From assembly GCF_023278565.1 (NCBI RefSeq), contig NC_064677.1:3286001-3350000 (forward strand): 64,000 bases of DNA. The letters are read 5' to 3'. The notes under the pieces were generated by a model. That model saw nothing but the letters and a program-made list of their open reading frames with translations, was not told the DNA's origin and made no database searches. Both the position numbers and the translations under genes were made by a program. The DNA comes from Colletotrichum lupini. Lineage: Eukaryota; Ascomycota; Sordariomycetes; Glomerellales; Glomerellaceae. Position 1 is the stretch's first letter, and each line of letters opens with the position of its first letter. Below, one piece after another: positions 50,223-61,593 of the stretch.

Positions 50223-52070
50223 ATGAGGCTCATCAATGTTAATACTCTCCAGTTGGAGGAATTCTTTGATGACGAGATACCTCTTTATACAATTCTCTCT
50301 CATACTTGGGGAAAAGATGAAGTCACGTTTCAAGATCTCTGCTGGCTCCACGAATATGAGAAACATATCGAAGCCTTTGCTTCTGTCGAAGCCCTGATGG
50401 CGTCGGCCACGATGAACTCGGCCAAAAAAGCCAAAGATTTACGACAACGGTCCGGATTCCACAAGATTGTCCAGAGCGCACACCTTACAAAAGAACATTT
50501 GTTACAATATGTCTGGGTCGACACATGCTGTATAGACAAGAGCAGCAGTGCTGAACTTTCCGAAGCCATCAACTCCATGTTTCGATGGTACCAAGAGGCG
50601 CGGATCTGTTTTGTGTTTCTGTCAGATTTCCAGCCATCAGATGTCACGAAACCCTCCGTAAGCTTCGCACAGTGCAGATGGTTTACTAGGGGGTGGACAC
50701 TGCAAGAGCTCTTAGCCCCAAGACACATGTACTTCTATAACCAGGAGTGGAAGCTCGTGGGAGATAAAGACTCCTTGCGATATGAGATGTCAGAAATCAC
50801 TGGCATACCGGAGGCTATTTTGGCACATAATCATCCGTTCCAAGATGTCTGCCTGGCACAGAGAATGTCGTGGGCAAGTAGAAGACAGACTTCACGTAAA
50901 GAAGATATGGCTTACTGTCTCCTTGGTCTTTTCGACATCAATATGCCCCTTCTTTACGGAGAGGGCGACATGGCGTTCGTACGTCTGCAACTGGAGATCA
51001 TCAAGGAAACAACTGACCAAAGTCTACTGGCCTCCTGGGGTCTCGGAAACTCTCTCCATACCCGAGGACATTTCTTTGCAACATCACCGGCTGCAATGAC
51101 GAGAGCCGCTTCATTTTATACTGACAATATCACAGAACGGTCCTCTTCGGAGTTTCGGATGACCAACAGGGGCTTCCGAATCAATCTATCTCTTCTCCTG
51201 CTGTCTGAGTTTGAGAGCGGATCGCACAACGCGCCCAACTGCTACTACGCGCTGTTGAATGTTTTTAACGATCAAGATCGCAGGATCTGTCTTCCGCTGT
51301 TTTCGAACAACTCTCCTTCGGGCGACGAGTATGTCAGGTCTCCCTCTGGGCCAGTGGCGCTCTCCGAAAGTAGCCTCAATAGCCTGGGAGAGGCTAACTA
51401 TGAGGAGCTGGTCATCGTGCGAGAGCCTTCATGGGAGCGATCACTGGCCGCAGGCGCCTGGCAAATATCTATCACGAACCCTCCTACGAGATCCCTCCTA
51501 GGCGCCCCTCCGATAAACATTGTCGAAACGTTTCCTCCGATGATGTCTTCGAAGCATGAAAAGGGTACATTTACCACTGTCATCACCATGCCACCGCCTG
51601 CCAACGTCCCAGGAAGCCCCCATGATAAGCCTTGGCAGTTCTTCTTGCGTTGCACCTATCCAAGTTGCGGCGATCCGTTCCCAGTCGGCGAACGAGATTT
51701 TGCTTTGGTCTTTGAACTACCTTCGAGCCAAGGGGCCCCTCGGGGACCACTACAACCGTACGTGATCGATTGGGAAAAGCTCCCTCTCGCGCTACGGAAG
51801 GATGATGAGGGCATAAGCCAGGAAGGTCCGTACTCGTCTTTGGCCGAAGCCATCCTCTCTGGCGCCCGCTTCTACGGTCTGGAATACGCTGAAAAGCGAG
51901 CCTGGTCCAAAGAGGGCGAGTTCATCGCAGATCGCCGGCCTCTTAGAGCGGCGGCACATTCAAGGCCACATGGTTTGATGTGGTATGATATAATAACGAC
52001 TGAGTGGCTTCGTCCCAACGGAGACCGACACTTATATGGAAGGACTTTGTCAAGGGCATTTACGTCATAG
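50223..52070 (+). CDS. HET-domain (heterokaryon incompatibility) protein
   Basis: 615 residues, no intron, ATG start. The HET domain begins at the N-terminus (about 22-240). Diagnostic stretches are LYTILSHTWG, VWVDTCCIDK, INSMFRWYQEA, CRWFTRGWTLQELLAP, then RMSWASRRQTSRKEDMAYCL and LLYGEGDMAFVRLQ, the region that commonly follows HET in this family. HET domains act in fungal non-self recognition and programmed cell death and are related to TIR-type domains. The C-terminal 350 residues show no recognisable NACHT, ankyrin or WD40 repeats, so this is a stand-alone HET protein; its partner or trigger is unknown. It lies 580 bases downstream of, and on the same strand as, the sacsin-like gene. 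Confidence 0.93.
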   Translation: MRLINVNTLQLEEFFDDEIPLYTILSHTWGKDEVTFQDLCWLHEYEKHIEAFASVEALMASATMNSAKKAKDLRQRSGFHKIVQSAHLTKEHLLQYVWVDTCCIDKSSSAELSEAINSMFRWYQEARICFVFLSDFQPSDVTKPSVSFAQCRWFTRGWTLQELLAPRHMYFYNQEWKLVGDKDSLRYEMSEITGIPEAILAHNHPFQDVCLAQRMSWASRRQTSRKEDMAYCLLGLFDINMPLLYGEGDMAFVRLQLEIIKETTDQSLLASWGLGNSLHTRGHFFATSPAAMTRAASFYTDNITERSSSEFRMTNRGFRINLSLLLLSEFESGSHNAPNCYYALLNVFNDQDRRICLPLFSNNSPSGDEYVRSPSGPVALSESSLNSLGEANYEELVIVREPSWERSLAAGAWQISITNPPTRSLLGAPPINIVETFPPMMSSKHEKGTFTTVITMPPPANVPGSPHDKPWQFFLRCTYPSCGDPFPVGERDFALVFELPSSQGAPRGPLQPYVIDWEKLPLALRKDDEGISQEGPYSSLAEAILSGARFYGLEYAEKRAWSKEGEFIADRRPLRAAAHSRPHGLMWYDIITTEWLRPNGDRHLYGRTLSRAFTS

Positions 52071-52807
52071 GTGCAATCACACTGGGGTGGACTCTATAGA
52101 TCAAGAATAATAGAACTCGGAACAATGGAACGATCGAGGTCTAGGGGTCCGTTGAGCAGCTTCTACTGCAGAGATAAAGAGTGATGATAATACTTGGACT
52201 GCAGGGAACTTAGTCCAGCTTATCAGCTAGATCTCTTCTCAATGAGCTTCCCTCTCTCTGCCTTACCTTTCCAGCTTTCCAAGAACGGCGGTCGCAAAGA
52301 GACGAGACAAACAGGGACACGAAGGAGACCTGGTGGGACAAGCATGTTGATGGTTTTCGGAACAGCAGTGCGGGTTAGTTAGGCTTTTGGTTTTCTGCCA
52401 GTGAGTGGCGGTTGCTGGTGCACTGACCACCACTCTGTTTTAGCAGCTAGCAGCCAAAATATTTTTTCTTCTCGCCCATTCCCGTACAATTCACTTTTCA
52501 CCTTTCCAACAATTGTTCCTTTCCCCTTTCTCTTCTTTTCTTCGCCTTGTTCGAGTTACGAATATTCTTTATTATTCACCCTCCTAGACCCTTAGTGAAA
52601 CCAAGTGAACGCTGCTCCCAACGGAATACCAGCATCTGCAAACCGCTCTGCTACACCCGCTCACTCTCAGCCTTTTGGTCCTACCTTACGGTTAGTTGGC
52701 CGGGACGCTCTCAATCGAGCCTAGCTCTACCTACCCCTCAGGACCCTCCTACATAAGGCGTGCTTATGCCTCGGACCTGCAGGAACAAACAACGCTCCTC
52801 TTCCATT
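52071..52807. other. Intergenic
   Basis: 740 bases between the HET gene and the tRNA. T- and C-rich tracts occur at about 52440-52570. No gene is supported. Confidence 0.5.
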
Positions 52808-52895
52808 GCGGCGGTGGTGTAAGGGTAACATATAAGCTTCCCATTTCTTCCATTGGCGTTTGCTTATGCATCGAGTTCGAGTCTCGGTCGCCGCA
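52808..52895 (+). tRNA. tRNA-Gly (CCC) with 17-base intron
   Basis: The cloverleaf folds by eye. Acceptor stem GCGGCGG pairs with TCGCCGC (one G-T pair) and has discriminator A. D-stem GTGT pairs with ACAT around a GG-containing loop. Anticodon stem TAAGC pairs with GCTTA. There is a 4-base variable loop, and T-arm TCGAG/CTCGG encloses TTCGAGT. The loop TTCCCA is followed by a 17-base intron (52844-52860) at the canonical position one base 3' of the anticodon CCC (52840-52842). A T-run follows at 52896-52899 as a Pol III stop. Confidence 0.9.
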
Positions 52896-54532
52896 TTTTC
52901 GTTTTGCTCGATTTTGCAAACACACATGCGCTGTAGTCGGGCTGCTTTTTATCTTTTTGTAGTCTACCTCATGTTGAGGTAGTATGAAGTGGTATAGGCG
53001 ACTTTAATAACTCGACGATAATTCCTATCCGGGTTGACTAGGTAGACAGTGCATGTGCCGTTTTGTAATTATGGGTGTTGAGATGCCTTTTATGAACTTG
53101 AAAATGCCTGCGAAGGAGACAATGTCTCTTATGTGAACTTGCAGATAGCAAGATCTCCAATATTCCTCAAGCCCAACTCACTGCCAGCAAGACCGGTCAA
53201 GCCATGAACCGGGTGACTAAAAGGAACAAGAGACACTAAAACCACTCATACGCACAACTATTGCTCGCAGTAAAGAGAATAAGAGCATTGAGTAAAGTAA
53301 GCGGGTTAGCAGGCAAGTGGGCAACAAAATCGTTCGCTACCCTACGAACCCTAGCTCTTTGCTACTACTCTTGATTCTATGCTTTTAGAGAGTATTTGCT
53401 AGTGGACATATGAAAGATAGGAGCAATAGCAGAAATATAGATGAGAAAAATAAGAAAGTCAAGAACGAGAAAGCTAAGAATGATAAATAGGTCGTAAGTA
53501 TTGTAATCTTTTGTCGCCCGGTATTCTACTCGGTCACCCACTTGGCGGGCCAGTGTTATATGATGTGAAGGGGTATCCCAACCTCGCCCGACCATCCCGA
53601 AGATCAGGCAACGGACCTCCGGTGTCTGGGGCCCCACTCCGGTACCGACCGCAACCGGGTATTCGTAACGTGTCGGCGTATCCACGCGCTTCAGAAACTT
53701 CTCTGAGCTAGTTGCTCTTTGTCAGCTTCAGATTTTAGATTCGGGAATGTCTCATTTGTTTCTTTCTTCAAATTGAGTTTAAAGTACGTCTGCGCCTCCG
53801 TCCCGTTAATGTCATACATGGCGAGACATCCGTATCCGGCTTACCCGCCAAGGGCTCTCTTCATCTCATCCATTGAAGGTTAATGCCATGCATATAAAGA
53901 CACCTGTAGAGTCAATAGAGCAAGTCTCTCGATTTTGAGCAGTGAGTAGATGTGAGGGCCATGTGTTAACTTGTAAAGGCGGTTTCTGTCTTCCCTATGA
54001 AGACTCATCACTCCGCCGGCCTATTCACGCTCACTCAATGTAGCTAGCCGATGACAATATCTATGAGCAGACATGGCCTCAGAGAATCCAGTATTTTTGG
54101 ACACGTATGAATTGAGCTCCAGGAGGCCAGCCTGACAGCAACCTAGCGCAGTGCAGGAACGCAAGGACACCCGCCGCAGCACGTATTCGAGAACATCGAA
54201 CCGGACGTGCAACCACATCCCACGAAGACAAAAGGGTCAGAGCTCAAAGGCGCGAAAGAGCGAGGGCATCTCCTTTCCGTGGGCGGTTCGAACACGAATG
54301 GCAACCGGCTCACCTTCAGACGAGCCTGGAACGGAATAGCGTCACAGCGGCATATGCTTTCGAAGCTTGCGGTCCGGAACGTAAAGCGACACAGCTCTCA
54401 TCCTTGCTCTCATAGTAGATAGCTCAGCTACAGGAGCTCATAAGAAGGAGCTTGCGCCCAGTTTAAACTTCCATTGAGGGATCTGGTTTTGTTTCTCAAG
54501 AAGATATACAAGATCACTACTAAGTACAAATC
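52896..54532. other. Intergenic, retroelement-like relics
   Basis: 1.6 kb with no intact gene. It contains a perfect 8-bp hairpin (52964-52982), an A+T-richer stretch with no coding signal (52985-53520), and a possible LTR edge with primer-binding-site-like sequence at 53541-53555. A TATA-like TATAAA at 53893-53898 could serve a long leader of the downstream reductase gene. Confidence 0.45.
53541..53760 (-). mobile_element. Possible LTR fragment with primer-binding site
   Basis: On the minus strand a sequence ending ATATAACA is followed after one base by TGGCCCGCCAAG. An LTR ending in CA followed by a TGG-initial primer-binding site is the layout of a retrotransposon 5' end. The other LTR edge cannot be placed, no gag or pol remains, and the right border given is approximate. 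Confidence 0.25.
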
Positions 54533-55493
54533 ATGGCACCAACAATCAAGAACGTCGCCCTCGCCGGCGTAAGTATCTCCTCATCTCCCACAATGAATAG
54601 TCACTGACACAGTCCAGGCCGGCGGCAACCTAGGCCCTTCCCTCCTGAAGGCCCTCATGGACTCCAACAAATTCACCATCACAATCCTCACCCGCAAAAC
54701 CGGCTCCCAAAAGTTCCCCGCGGGCGTCACAGTCAAGGAAGTAGACTACGAGTCGCTCGACTCCCTGACCCAGGCCATCAAGGGCCAAGACGCCCTCATC
54801 AACTCGACGAACAGCTTCGACCCCAAAGTAGCAACCCGCGTCGTCGACGCCGCCGTCGCCGCGGGCGTCTACCGCTACATCCCGCCCGACTTCGGCCTGG
54901 ACCCCGCGCGCGCCCACGTGCCGAACCTGCCCATCTTCGGCATCAAGGCCCTGACGCACGGCCACATGCAGCAAAAGGCCCAGGAGAACGAAGGCAAGTT
55001 CACCTACACCATCGTCACCAACGGACCTTTCCTCGACTGGGGCATCCGGTCCAGCTTCATGGGCGTCGACGTCAAGAACAAGAAGCTCTCGCTCTTCAAC
55101 GACGGCGAGAACGTCATTCCCTACACGATGCTCGCCGACGTAGGCAAGGCTGTCGTGGGGACCTTGTTGCACCCGGAGGAGACGGCCAACAGAGTCGCGT
55201 ACATTCAGTCCGCCGTCAAGTCGCAGAAGCAGATGGGCGCCCTCGCTCAGGAGGCCGTGAGCGGTTCGTGGGAGACGACCACCGTCGACGTTGACGCCAT
55301 CTACGCGAGCTGTATGGAGTCTATCAAGAAGGGTATCATGACGCCCGATGTGATGTACCCACAGCTCTTATATGCGTGCGCCAAAAAGGAGTTTGCCCAG
55401 CCTTGGGCAAAGAGCGACAATTCGCTGTTTGGCATTAAGGAAATGAGCGACGATGAACTGAAGGCGCTATACAAGCAAATTGCTTCCGAGTAA
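54533..55493 (+). CDS. NmrA/isoflavone reductase-like NAD(P)H oxidoreductase
   Basis: Two exons: 54533-54568 and 54618-55493 (49-base intron, GTAAGT...CCAG, phase 0); 303 residues. The short first exon encodes MAPTIKNVALAG, and the junction rebuilds the Rossmann dinucleotide motif ALAGAGGNLG, which confirms the splice. Further family marks are YRYIPPDFGLDP (equivalent of the FIPSEFG motif), the FGIK segment around the usual active-site region, and TNGPFLDWG. These atypical short-chain dehydrogenases bind NADP(H); some reduce phenolics, others are redox-sensing regulators such as NmrA. The substrate cannot be told from sequence, and no biosynthetic cluster surrounds it. Confidence 0.88.
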
Positions 55494-56158
55494 GAAGATG
55501 CAGTAGCCTGGATATCTAGCGAGATTAGCAAACTACTCAACGTAATGCGATCCCAAGACTTTGCGCTCCCACCATATTCACAGTGCGCCCATGTACATGG
55601 CAAGTGATGTTGTATCAGCATTGAATTCTATCTCCTTCATACACAGTACATACGAGAGTTGTTCATCACGGAGGCCATTCATAATGCGCAGCCTCAAGTA
55701 GATGCTCTCGTGGGTTGTGGCATCAGCCACTCCGCTTCGGGTATGCCGTTCCAAGCCTCCCAAAAATGCATCCAAGCCGACCAATACACCACCATATTGG
55801 CCCTGAATCTTGTGCTCGGGCTGAGCGTAATATACACAGGTCTTTCTATCCGGCCAAGTAGAGAAGTCGAGGTTCAACGAACATGAGCGTGACGGGCGGA
55901 CCAAAAGGTAGAAGACCTCCAGAGGGGGGTTTGGGAGTATCCGATACTCTGGTTTGTCGGGTCCGTGCTGTCGAGGCGTGAAGTCGTTTGTACTAAGACA
56001 GCAGTATAAGAATGAGAACTTGCGAAAGAAAATCAAGTTCGTCGACATCGTTTCTTGTCCTCGCCGGGGAAAAACATCAATTATTGGGTTCGATTAGGAG
56101 CGGAGCTTCGGTTCAGACTTGGCTATGCACCAAGCCATCCTCGTGTTTGTCTTCAGGT
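55494..56158. other. Convergent 3' region
   Basis: 665 bases between two converging genes (reductase and TOM40). It should hold both 3' ends. No gene or strong terminator motif was found. Confidence 0.5.
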
Positions 56159-57333
56159 TTAGAAGGGGATGTTGGGGGTTCCCTGAGCACCCAGAGTCTC
56201 CTGCTGCTCCTGGAGCTCCTCACCACCGGCCTCGATGGAGATACCGACACCGATCTTTGCTTGTTGCTAGATAATTTGTTAACATACGAACTGCTCTAAT
56301 TCCGACATGTTGAACTTACAGAAAAGTGGTCAACATCGGCAGCCAGAGTCATCATGACGGGGGCGGCAATGCGCTTCTCCAACAGGCAGCTAAGCTTGCC
56401 CTTGGAGTCAACCTGAGCGCGGAAGGTAGACATTCTGAAGTCGTACTTGGCACCAATAGTGGTGACACCCTCCTTCTGGAAACCACCCATGACGCCAGCG
56501 GCACCGGGGACGAGCGAGAGAGACAGGTCAACACCAGCCTGAACCTTCTCGGACAGACGTCTCCAGTAGGAGGTGTTCAGAGCACCCTGAGCCTGGAGCT
56601 GAGCGGTGGCAACCCAGTCGTTGGACTTGTAACGGGCGCAGTATGAGGTGGCAGTCTCGGGACCCTGGGTCATGGCCTGGCGCTGCCAAACGGTCTCGAG
56701 GCCGAGGGCAAGCTTAGGAGTGACCGACTGGAGGTAGCTACCAATGAAGATACCGGTGACACCACCATCCAGGCAGGAAGGGTTGAGCATCTTGAGAGAA
56801 GCCGTGAAGTCGTCGCCGGTGTATTCGTTCTCGAACTGGAGCATCTCCTGACCAGCGCCAGGGGCGGCCTGAAATTGGGTTCTCGACACGAGCTTATCGG
56901 ACCATCGGTAGTTGAATCGGGTGGAGAGCTGGCCGTCGTTGTCCATGTTTCCTTGCAAGAAGACCTGGAAAGTCAGTTAGCTAGATTCGTCGCGCTTTAC
57001 TTCGCAGCGTAATTGTCGACGGACCTTGCTTGTTCCGTACAACGCAGCAAAGGTGTACGGGTTCAAACGCTCGCCCATAGCGAATTGGTGAGAAACCTGG
57101 AACAGAGGCGACATGCTGAAGGCCTTGGTCAGGTCGGCGCGAAGGCCGGTGAACATGTAGTTCGTGAGCAAGACATCGCGCTGGACCTCCCTAGTTAGGT
57201 TCTCGGTGGTACCGGGATTGGACAAGCCGAGCTTCGCCCTCCGTTCCGAGAAGGAGCTGATGGCATCTGAGAGGGAGTTGGCGACGGGGTTGTTCAGGAG
57301 AACATTCTGGATTTGTTCCAAGCTAGACGCCAT
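56159..57333 (-). CDS. TOM40: Mitochondrial outer-membrane import channel TOM40
   Basis: Three exons: 57025-57333, 56320-56964, 56159-56266 (introns 60 and 53 bases, both phase 0; the first has donor GTCCGT, which is unusual). 353 residues, normal for fungal Tom40. It starts [12 protein letters not shown]; an open frame continues upstream but has no Tom40-like sequence. After a short helical N-terminus the protein is an array of amphipathic beta-strands of the porin-3 family, with no alpha-helical membrane segment; [19 protein letters not shown] and [19 protein letters not shown] are characteristic. The last exon supplies the closing strand ([12 protein letters not shown]) and a Gln/Glu-rich tail. 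Tom40 forms the translocation pore of the TOM complex for nearly all imported mitochondrial proteins. Confidence 0.95.
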
Positions 57334-59592
57334 TGCTGCGATGGTCGGCGCCGGCCTGAGTCGTGCAGAACCGGTTAGAGAAAGAGCAAGAAAAGAAAAA
57401 AAGCCGGAAAGAGAACAACAAGAGACCAGATGATCTGAAACTGTTCGAGATAATACAGCTGCGACTGCCCTGGGGATCGGTTGATGCTCGCGCAATGGGC
57501 AGGCAGGGGCGTTTGGGGGGAGAGGATCGTGGAGTCGGAGTCGGGTTGGTGATGATTGGAAAGTCTGAATAAATTTCTTCGCTGATTACAGGCAGAGGTG
57601 CTGGTAGAGCACGAGCCACAATGCCACGCTAAATCCAATGGGAACAGCTGGCAGCCACGACTGGTCCAAGTCGCGGTGGATCTTTCTTTTGGAGCTACAG
57701 CTCCCGGTCAATGACAGGATACCTCAGTAAGAAATCACGTGATGGCATCCAGCTTTTTGGCAGCGACTTACGTCAGGCCAGCAGGCCCTGTCGGTCCGAA
57801 GCTTAACCGGGTTCGACTTGTCGGGTAGTCTCCCCGGGCTAGTCCCAGGATGGACGACAGACCCTTGCCCGCATCCGGTACGTTCCCTTGGCTCTCCATC
57901 GCTGAGCCCAACACCTTCTTTTCCCACAGTGTTAGTCTTTGTGCTCCCTGAACTACCACACTACCTAAGCGACTTACTACTAGGCGACGACCTACTTCGA
58001 CTCACATCTCAGATACCCTCGGCTTCAGATCTCTAAAGTCACGATTTCTGAGGCTTTGCGGATTTCAAAATCCCTTACGCCACTACCGAAACACTTCTTT
58101 GGTTGGGGTTCGGCAGCACAGGCCTTCGTATAGTCTCCTTGTAAGAGCCGCGGGCCATACACAAAGTGGCGGCTTAAATCGGAACGGGACAGCTCAGACA
58201 CCAGTGCCACTTCAACCTCGAATATCTAGCTCACCAAACCCTCTGAAGCAACTCATCTGCGCGATTTTACCTGCTGCAACCAAAATTTGTTGCGCTTGAT
58301 CGAGAGCAAGATACAACTCGTATAAGCTTCGCAAGGACTGCAAACGACGGCTACTTTTCTCGACTTAACACATTCGAATCTCGAGATTAGACAGTGCGTC
58401 ACCGTGTCTCCGCTCTTTTCTTCCGCAGCGGCCCCTCTATCCGGTCCAGAGGCCGTAGTTGCCTCAAGCGCAGCCTGCTCCCAGCTCAGACGACGAAGTA
58501 TCATCCTTGACTCCGTGGTTGTTTGGAGGTTCCAAGGAAGACTCGGCTCCAACCGTCAAAATGGACACACTACTGTGAGTTCCTTTCTTCTTAGATATCT
58601 GCCTATTGTAAAGGAGGGGTCTTCATAACCCCGCCGATTCATATTCCATCCATCATTCTTCTCCTGTGACTGAGGCGAGTGCTTCTGGACACTGCGGGAT
58701 TACGGTTCGAATTCAGTCAGAAACACAAGTGGCTTTTAGGGAGCCAGGAATCCCGGTAAACCAGATTACCAGCCCGCATGCCAGCGTAGCTGGCCAAATC
58801 TGGAACGCAATCCATCTCGCCTAAGCCCTCTTGTTGATAATGGCTCGGCCCTGATCCAACCTCCTGATATACAAGTTCCTCTATCTTCGCAATGACAGGT
58901 CCAACTTTCAAGTGAGAGGAACCTTCAACGCTTGACAAGACAAAGATTGCCATGGCAAAGGCCTATCCTCATATGCTTGTTTGCCCAGTCTATATAAGAA
59001 TGACTACTGGGAAGAGTTGAAAGGAGTCTTTGGGCCAACTCAGCATACTGGAGCACGAGGACACAAACAAGACCCTAGACACAGAGTCCATCACCTTTGG
59101 AGTCACAACTCTGTCACGGGCTGCGATGCCCCCAACAACCTCAACCACATCCAAACAACCCATGCCGGGCTGGACTGTTGCCCATAGATCTAAGCACGGC
59201 TGACTATACACGGCTTTCGGCCGTCGACGGCTGGTGGCCATGATATCTTACTTACAAACGAGGCGGGTGTGCCCATCTGTGAATACCTAATTAAGACGCA
59301 CGACATCATCAGAACTACAAACATGGCGAGTGCCCTTTGCCCCCTCTTTCCACGCCTCTCAAACTGCTGTTTACTTCTCCTGCTTTCCTCTCTTCCCTCT
59401 CTCTACATTGGGCTTCCTCTTTTTCTTCTCTTCTCTGTCAACTTACCCATCACAATATCCATCATCACTACTATTCATACTCACTCTCTACTCTGAGCTT
59501 TCTACCTTATTCTTCTTCTGTTTCCTGCCCATCAACCTCCCTATCGAACCATCTATCACTACCTCTGATACTCTCTCGTCACTCGATCAGCC
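57334..59592. promoter_or_regulatory. Divergent intergenic region TOM40/PFK2
   Basis: 2.26 kb between divergent genes. From about 59330 to 59590 the plus strand is a strong C/T tract running up to the PFK2 start, a feature of leaders and core promoters of highly expressed fungal metabolic genes. A TATATAA lies at 58992-58998. A CACGTG element occurs near 57736. Small open frames around 57740-58630 show no domain and are not called; a short, multi-exon gene there cannot be excluded. Confidence 0.5.
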
Positions 59593-61593
59593 ATGGAGAA
59601 GGAGAGGGCCGCCATGGACTGGGTTGAGATGCTCGACATCTTTGAGTTCCAGAGAATCTTCTACCGCCCTCGACCGGAACTTGGAGATCTTGGTTTTGAC
59701 GTGACTCTTCATGACAGTACCGCCGAGATCGCGGCCAACGCGCCGAGATACCGTCGCAAGAGCTCGACCTTCATCGACGGCATTCATGATGTCCCCGAGG
59801 ATCAGGACATGGCGCCGGCTCAGCTTTATAGCACAATGTCCGGCCGTCTGTTCCATTCCGGTCGCATCGCCATCGTCATGGTGGGCCTTCCGGCTCGCGG
59901 CAAGACGTAAGTTCCTCCTACTTCACTGGCTTGGAAAAACGAGAGCTAACATTTTTCAGTCACATCTGCGTTTCCCTGGCGCGTTACTTGGGCTGGTGAG
60001 TCGAAAATGCTTGCTTGAAGCGCCTTGACTGACGTTTTTCTAGGCTGGGAGTCAAGACCCGCATCTTCCACCTCGGTGATTACCGTCGTGCCACCGTTGG
60101 AAAGGGCGGTATCGTTCCCGAGGATTACTTCTTCCCTGACGCCTCTCCTCAGTCGGTCATTCTTCGTCAGAAGATCCTTAAGAAGTGCCGTGAGGATATC
60201 TACGCCTGGTTGAACCATGAGAATGGACAAGTTGCGATCTACGATGCTGTCAACCCCACCGCGGCTGGTCGCCGTGCCCTGGCTAAGGAACTCGCTAAGC
60301 ACGATGTCCAGGTAAGATTTGGTTCGGCCACTCTGATGACTCAAATCACTAACCTTCCATAGACGCTGTTCATCGAGTCTTTCGTCGACGACGAGGCCAT
60401 CTTGCGTGAGAATGCGCGCAATGTCAAGATCTCCTCCCCTGACGTGAGTGCTCGCCCAAATTCGATAGTGACGCGGTGCTAAAGTGTACAGTTCGCGGGC
60501 ATGGACCCTGATGAGGCTGCCAAGTTGTACTTGCGCCGCATCGATATGAAGATCCCCGTCTTCGATACCATGGACGAGAAGGAGCTCAACTACATCAAGA
60601 TGATCAACGCGGGACAAAAATTCTTCTACAACAATGTCTCCTTCGGCTACCTGTCTCACCGCATTGTCTTCTACTTGACCAACCTTCACATCAAGTCGCG
60701 CACGACCTACTTTGTTCGAGCTGGCGTTACCACCGAGGAAGACTCGTACAAGGCGGATGCGCCTCTTTCCAAGGAGGGCATGGCGTACGCTGCTCGAATG
60801 TCCGAGACGCTTCTGAAGCACCGCGAGCAGGAGCGCGTTGCCCTTGTCGAGAAGGGTGGCAATGCCGTTCCCCTTCGTCCTCTGTCTGTTTGGACCTCCA
60901 CTCGTTGCCGTACCGTTCAGACTGCAGATTACCTCAAGAACAAGGGCTTCAAGGTTCGTCAGCGTTCTCAGATGAGCCAGATCAACCCTGGTGTCTGCGA
61001 GAAGATGTCGGAGCGTGCCATTCGCCACCTCTACCCCGAGGAGGTCGAGAAGCACGAGCTCGACCCGTATCATCATAGATACCCCCGCGCTGAGGTAAGT
61101 ATAGAGACCTCATAATCACCATTTGCCCATGAGCAGCACTAATATTACATAGTCCTACCACGACCTCGCCGTCCGCCTTGAGCCCATCATTCTGGAGCTT
61201 GAGCGTGAGCAGAGCGATCTTCTCATCATCGCGCACGAGTCTGTTCTTCGCGTTCTCTACGCCTACCTGATGCACTGCGCCACCATGGACATCCCCATCC
61301 TCAAGTTCCCCCGCGACGAGATCATCGAGATCATCCCCGCCGCCTACCAGAACGAGGCCAAGCGCGTTCACATCCCCGGCGTCGACCCTAAGATCACTCC
61401 TGGCTCCCCCGAGGACATCAGCATCCCTGTCCCTGGCGGTGGAAGCGGTAGCGGTGTCGCCAGCGGCAACCCCTCGCCCATGCCTGGTATCTCGTCTCCC
61501 GCGGAGCCCAACGTCGTCGTTGAGCGTCCTCCTGAGAAGGTCATCAATACTGCTGCCGAGATGGTCGCTGATCGCCAGAATGATGAGGACTAA
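59593..61593 (+). CDS. 6-phosphofructo-2-kinase (phosphatase half lacks catalytic His)
   Basis: Six exons: 59593-59906, 59960-59995, 60044-60311, 60363-60443, 60492-61094, 61153-61593; 580 residues; start context GCCATGG. The N-terminal kinase domain has Walker A GLPARGKT (98-105, split by intron 1), LGDYRR for fructose-6-phosphate binding, and FIESFVDD. It makes fructose 2,6-bisphosphate, the activator of glycolysis. The C-terminal half has the fold of fructose-2,6-bisphosphatase (histidine phosphatase family) but the RHGE motif reads VRAGVTTEED: the phospho-accepting His is Ala310. TSTRCRTVQTA and the second His (AHES, His462) are kept. Loss of the catalytic His is also known in yeast Pfk26, so this is most likely a kinase-only enzyme. 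A Gly/Ser/Pro-rich tail ends the protein. Confidence 0.93.

Noticed and set aside
53505..53625. Possible 5S rRNA on the minus strand
   Set aside because: A few stretches (GGGTGACC, GAATACCGGGCG) recall 5S, but the internal A-box is absent and the middle does not align, so an LTR-like explanation fits better.
57334..57495. Upstream extension of the TOM40 frame
   Set aside because: The extension lacks Tom40-like sequence, and the downstream ATG gives the expected N-terminus and length.
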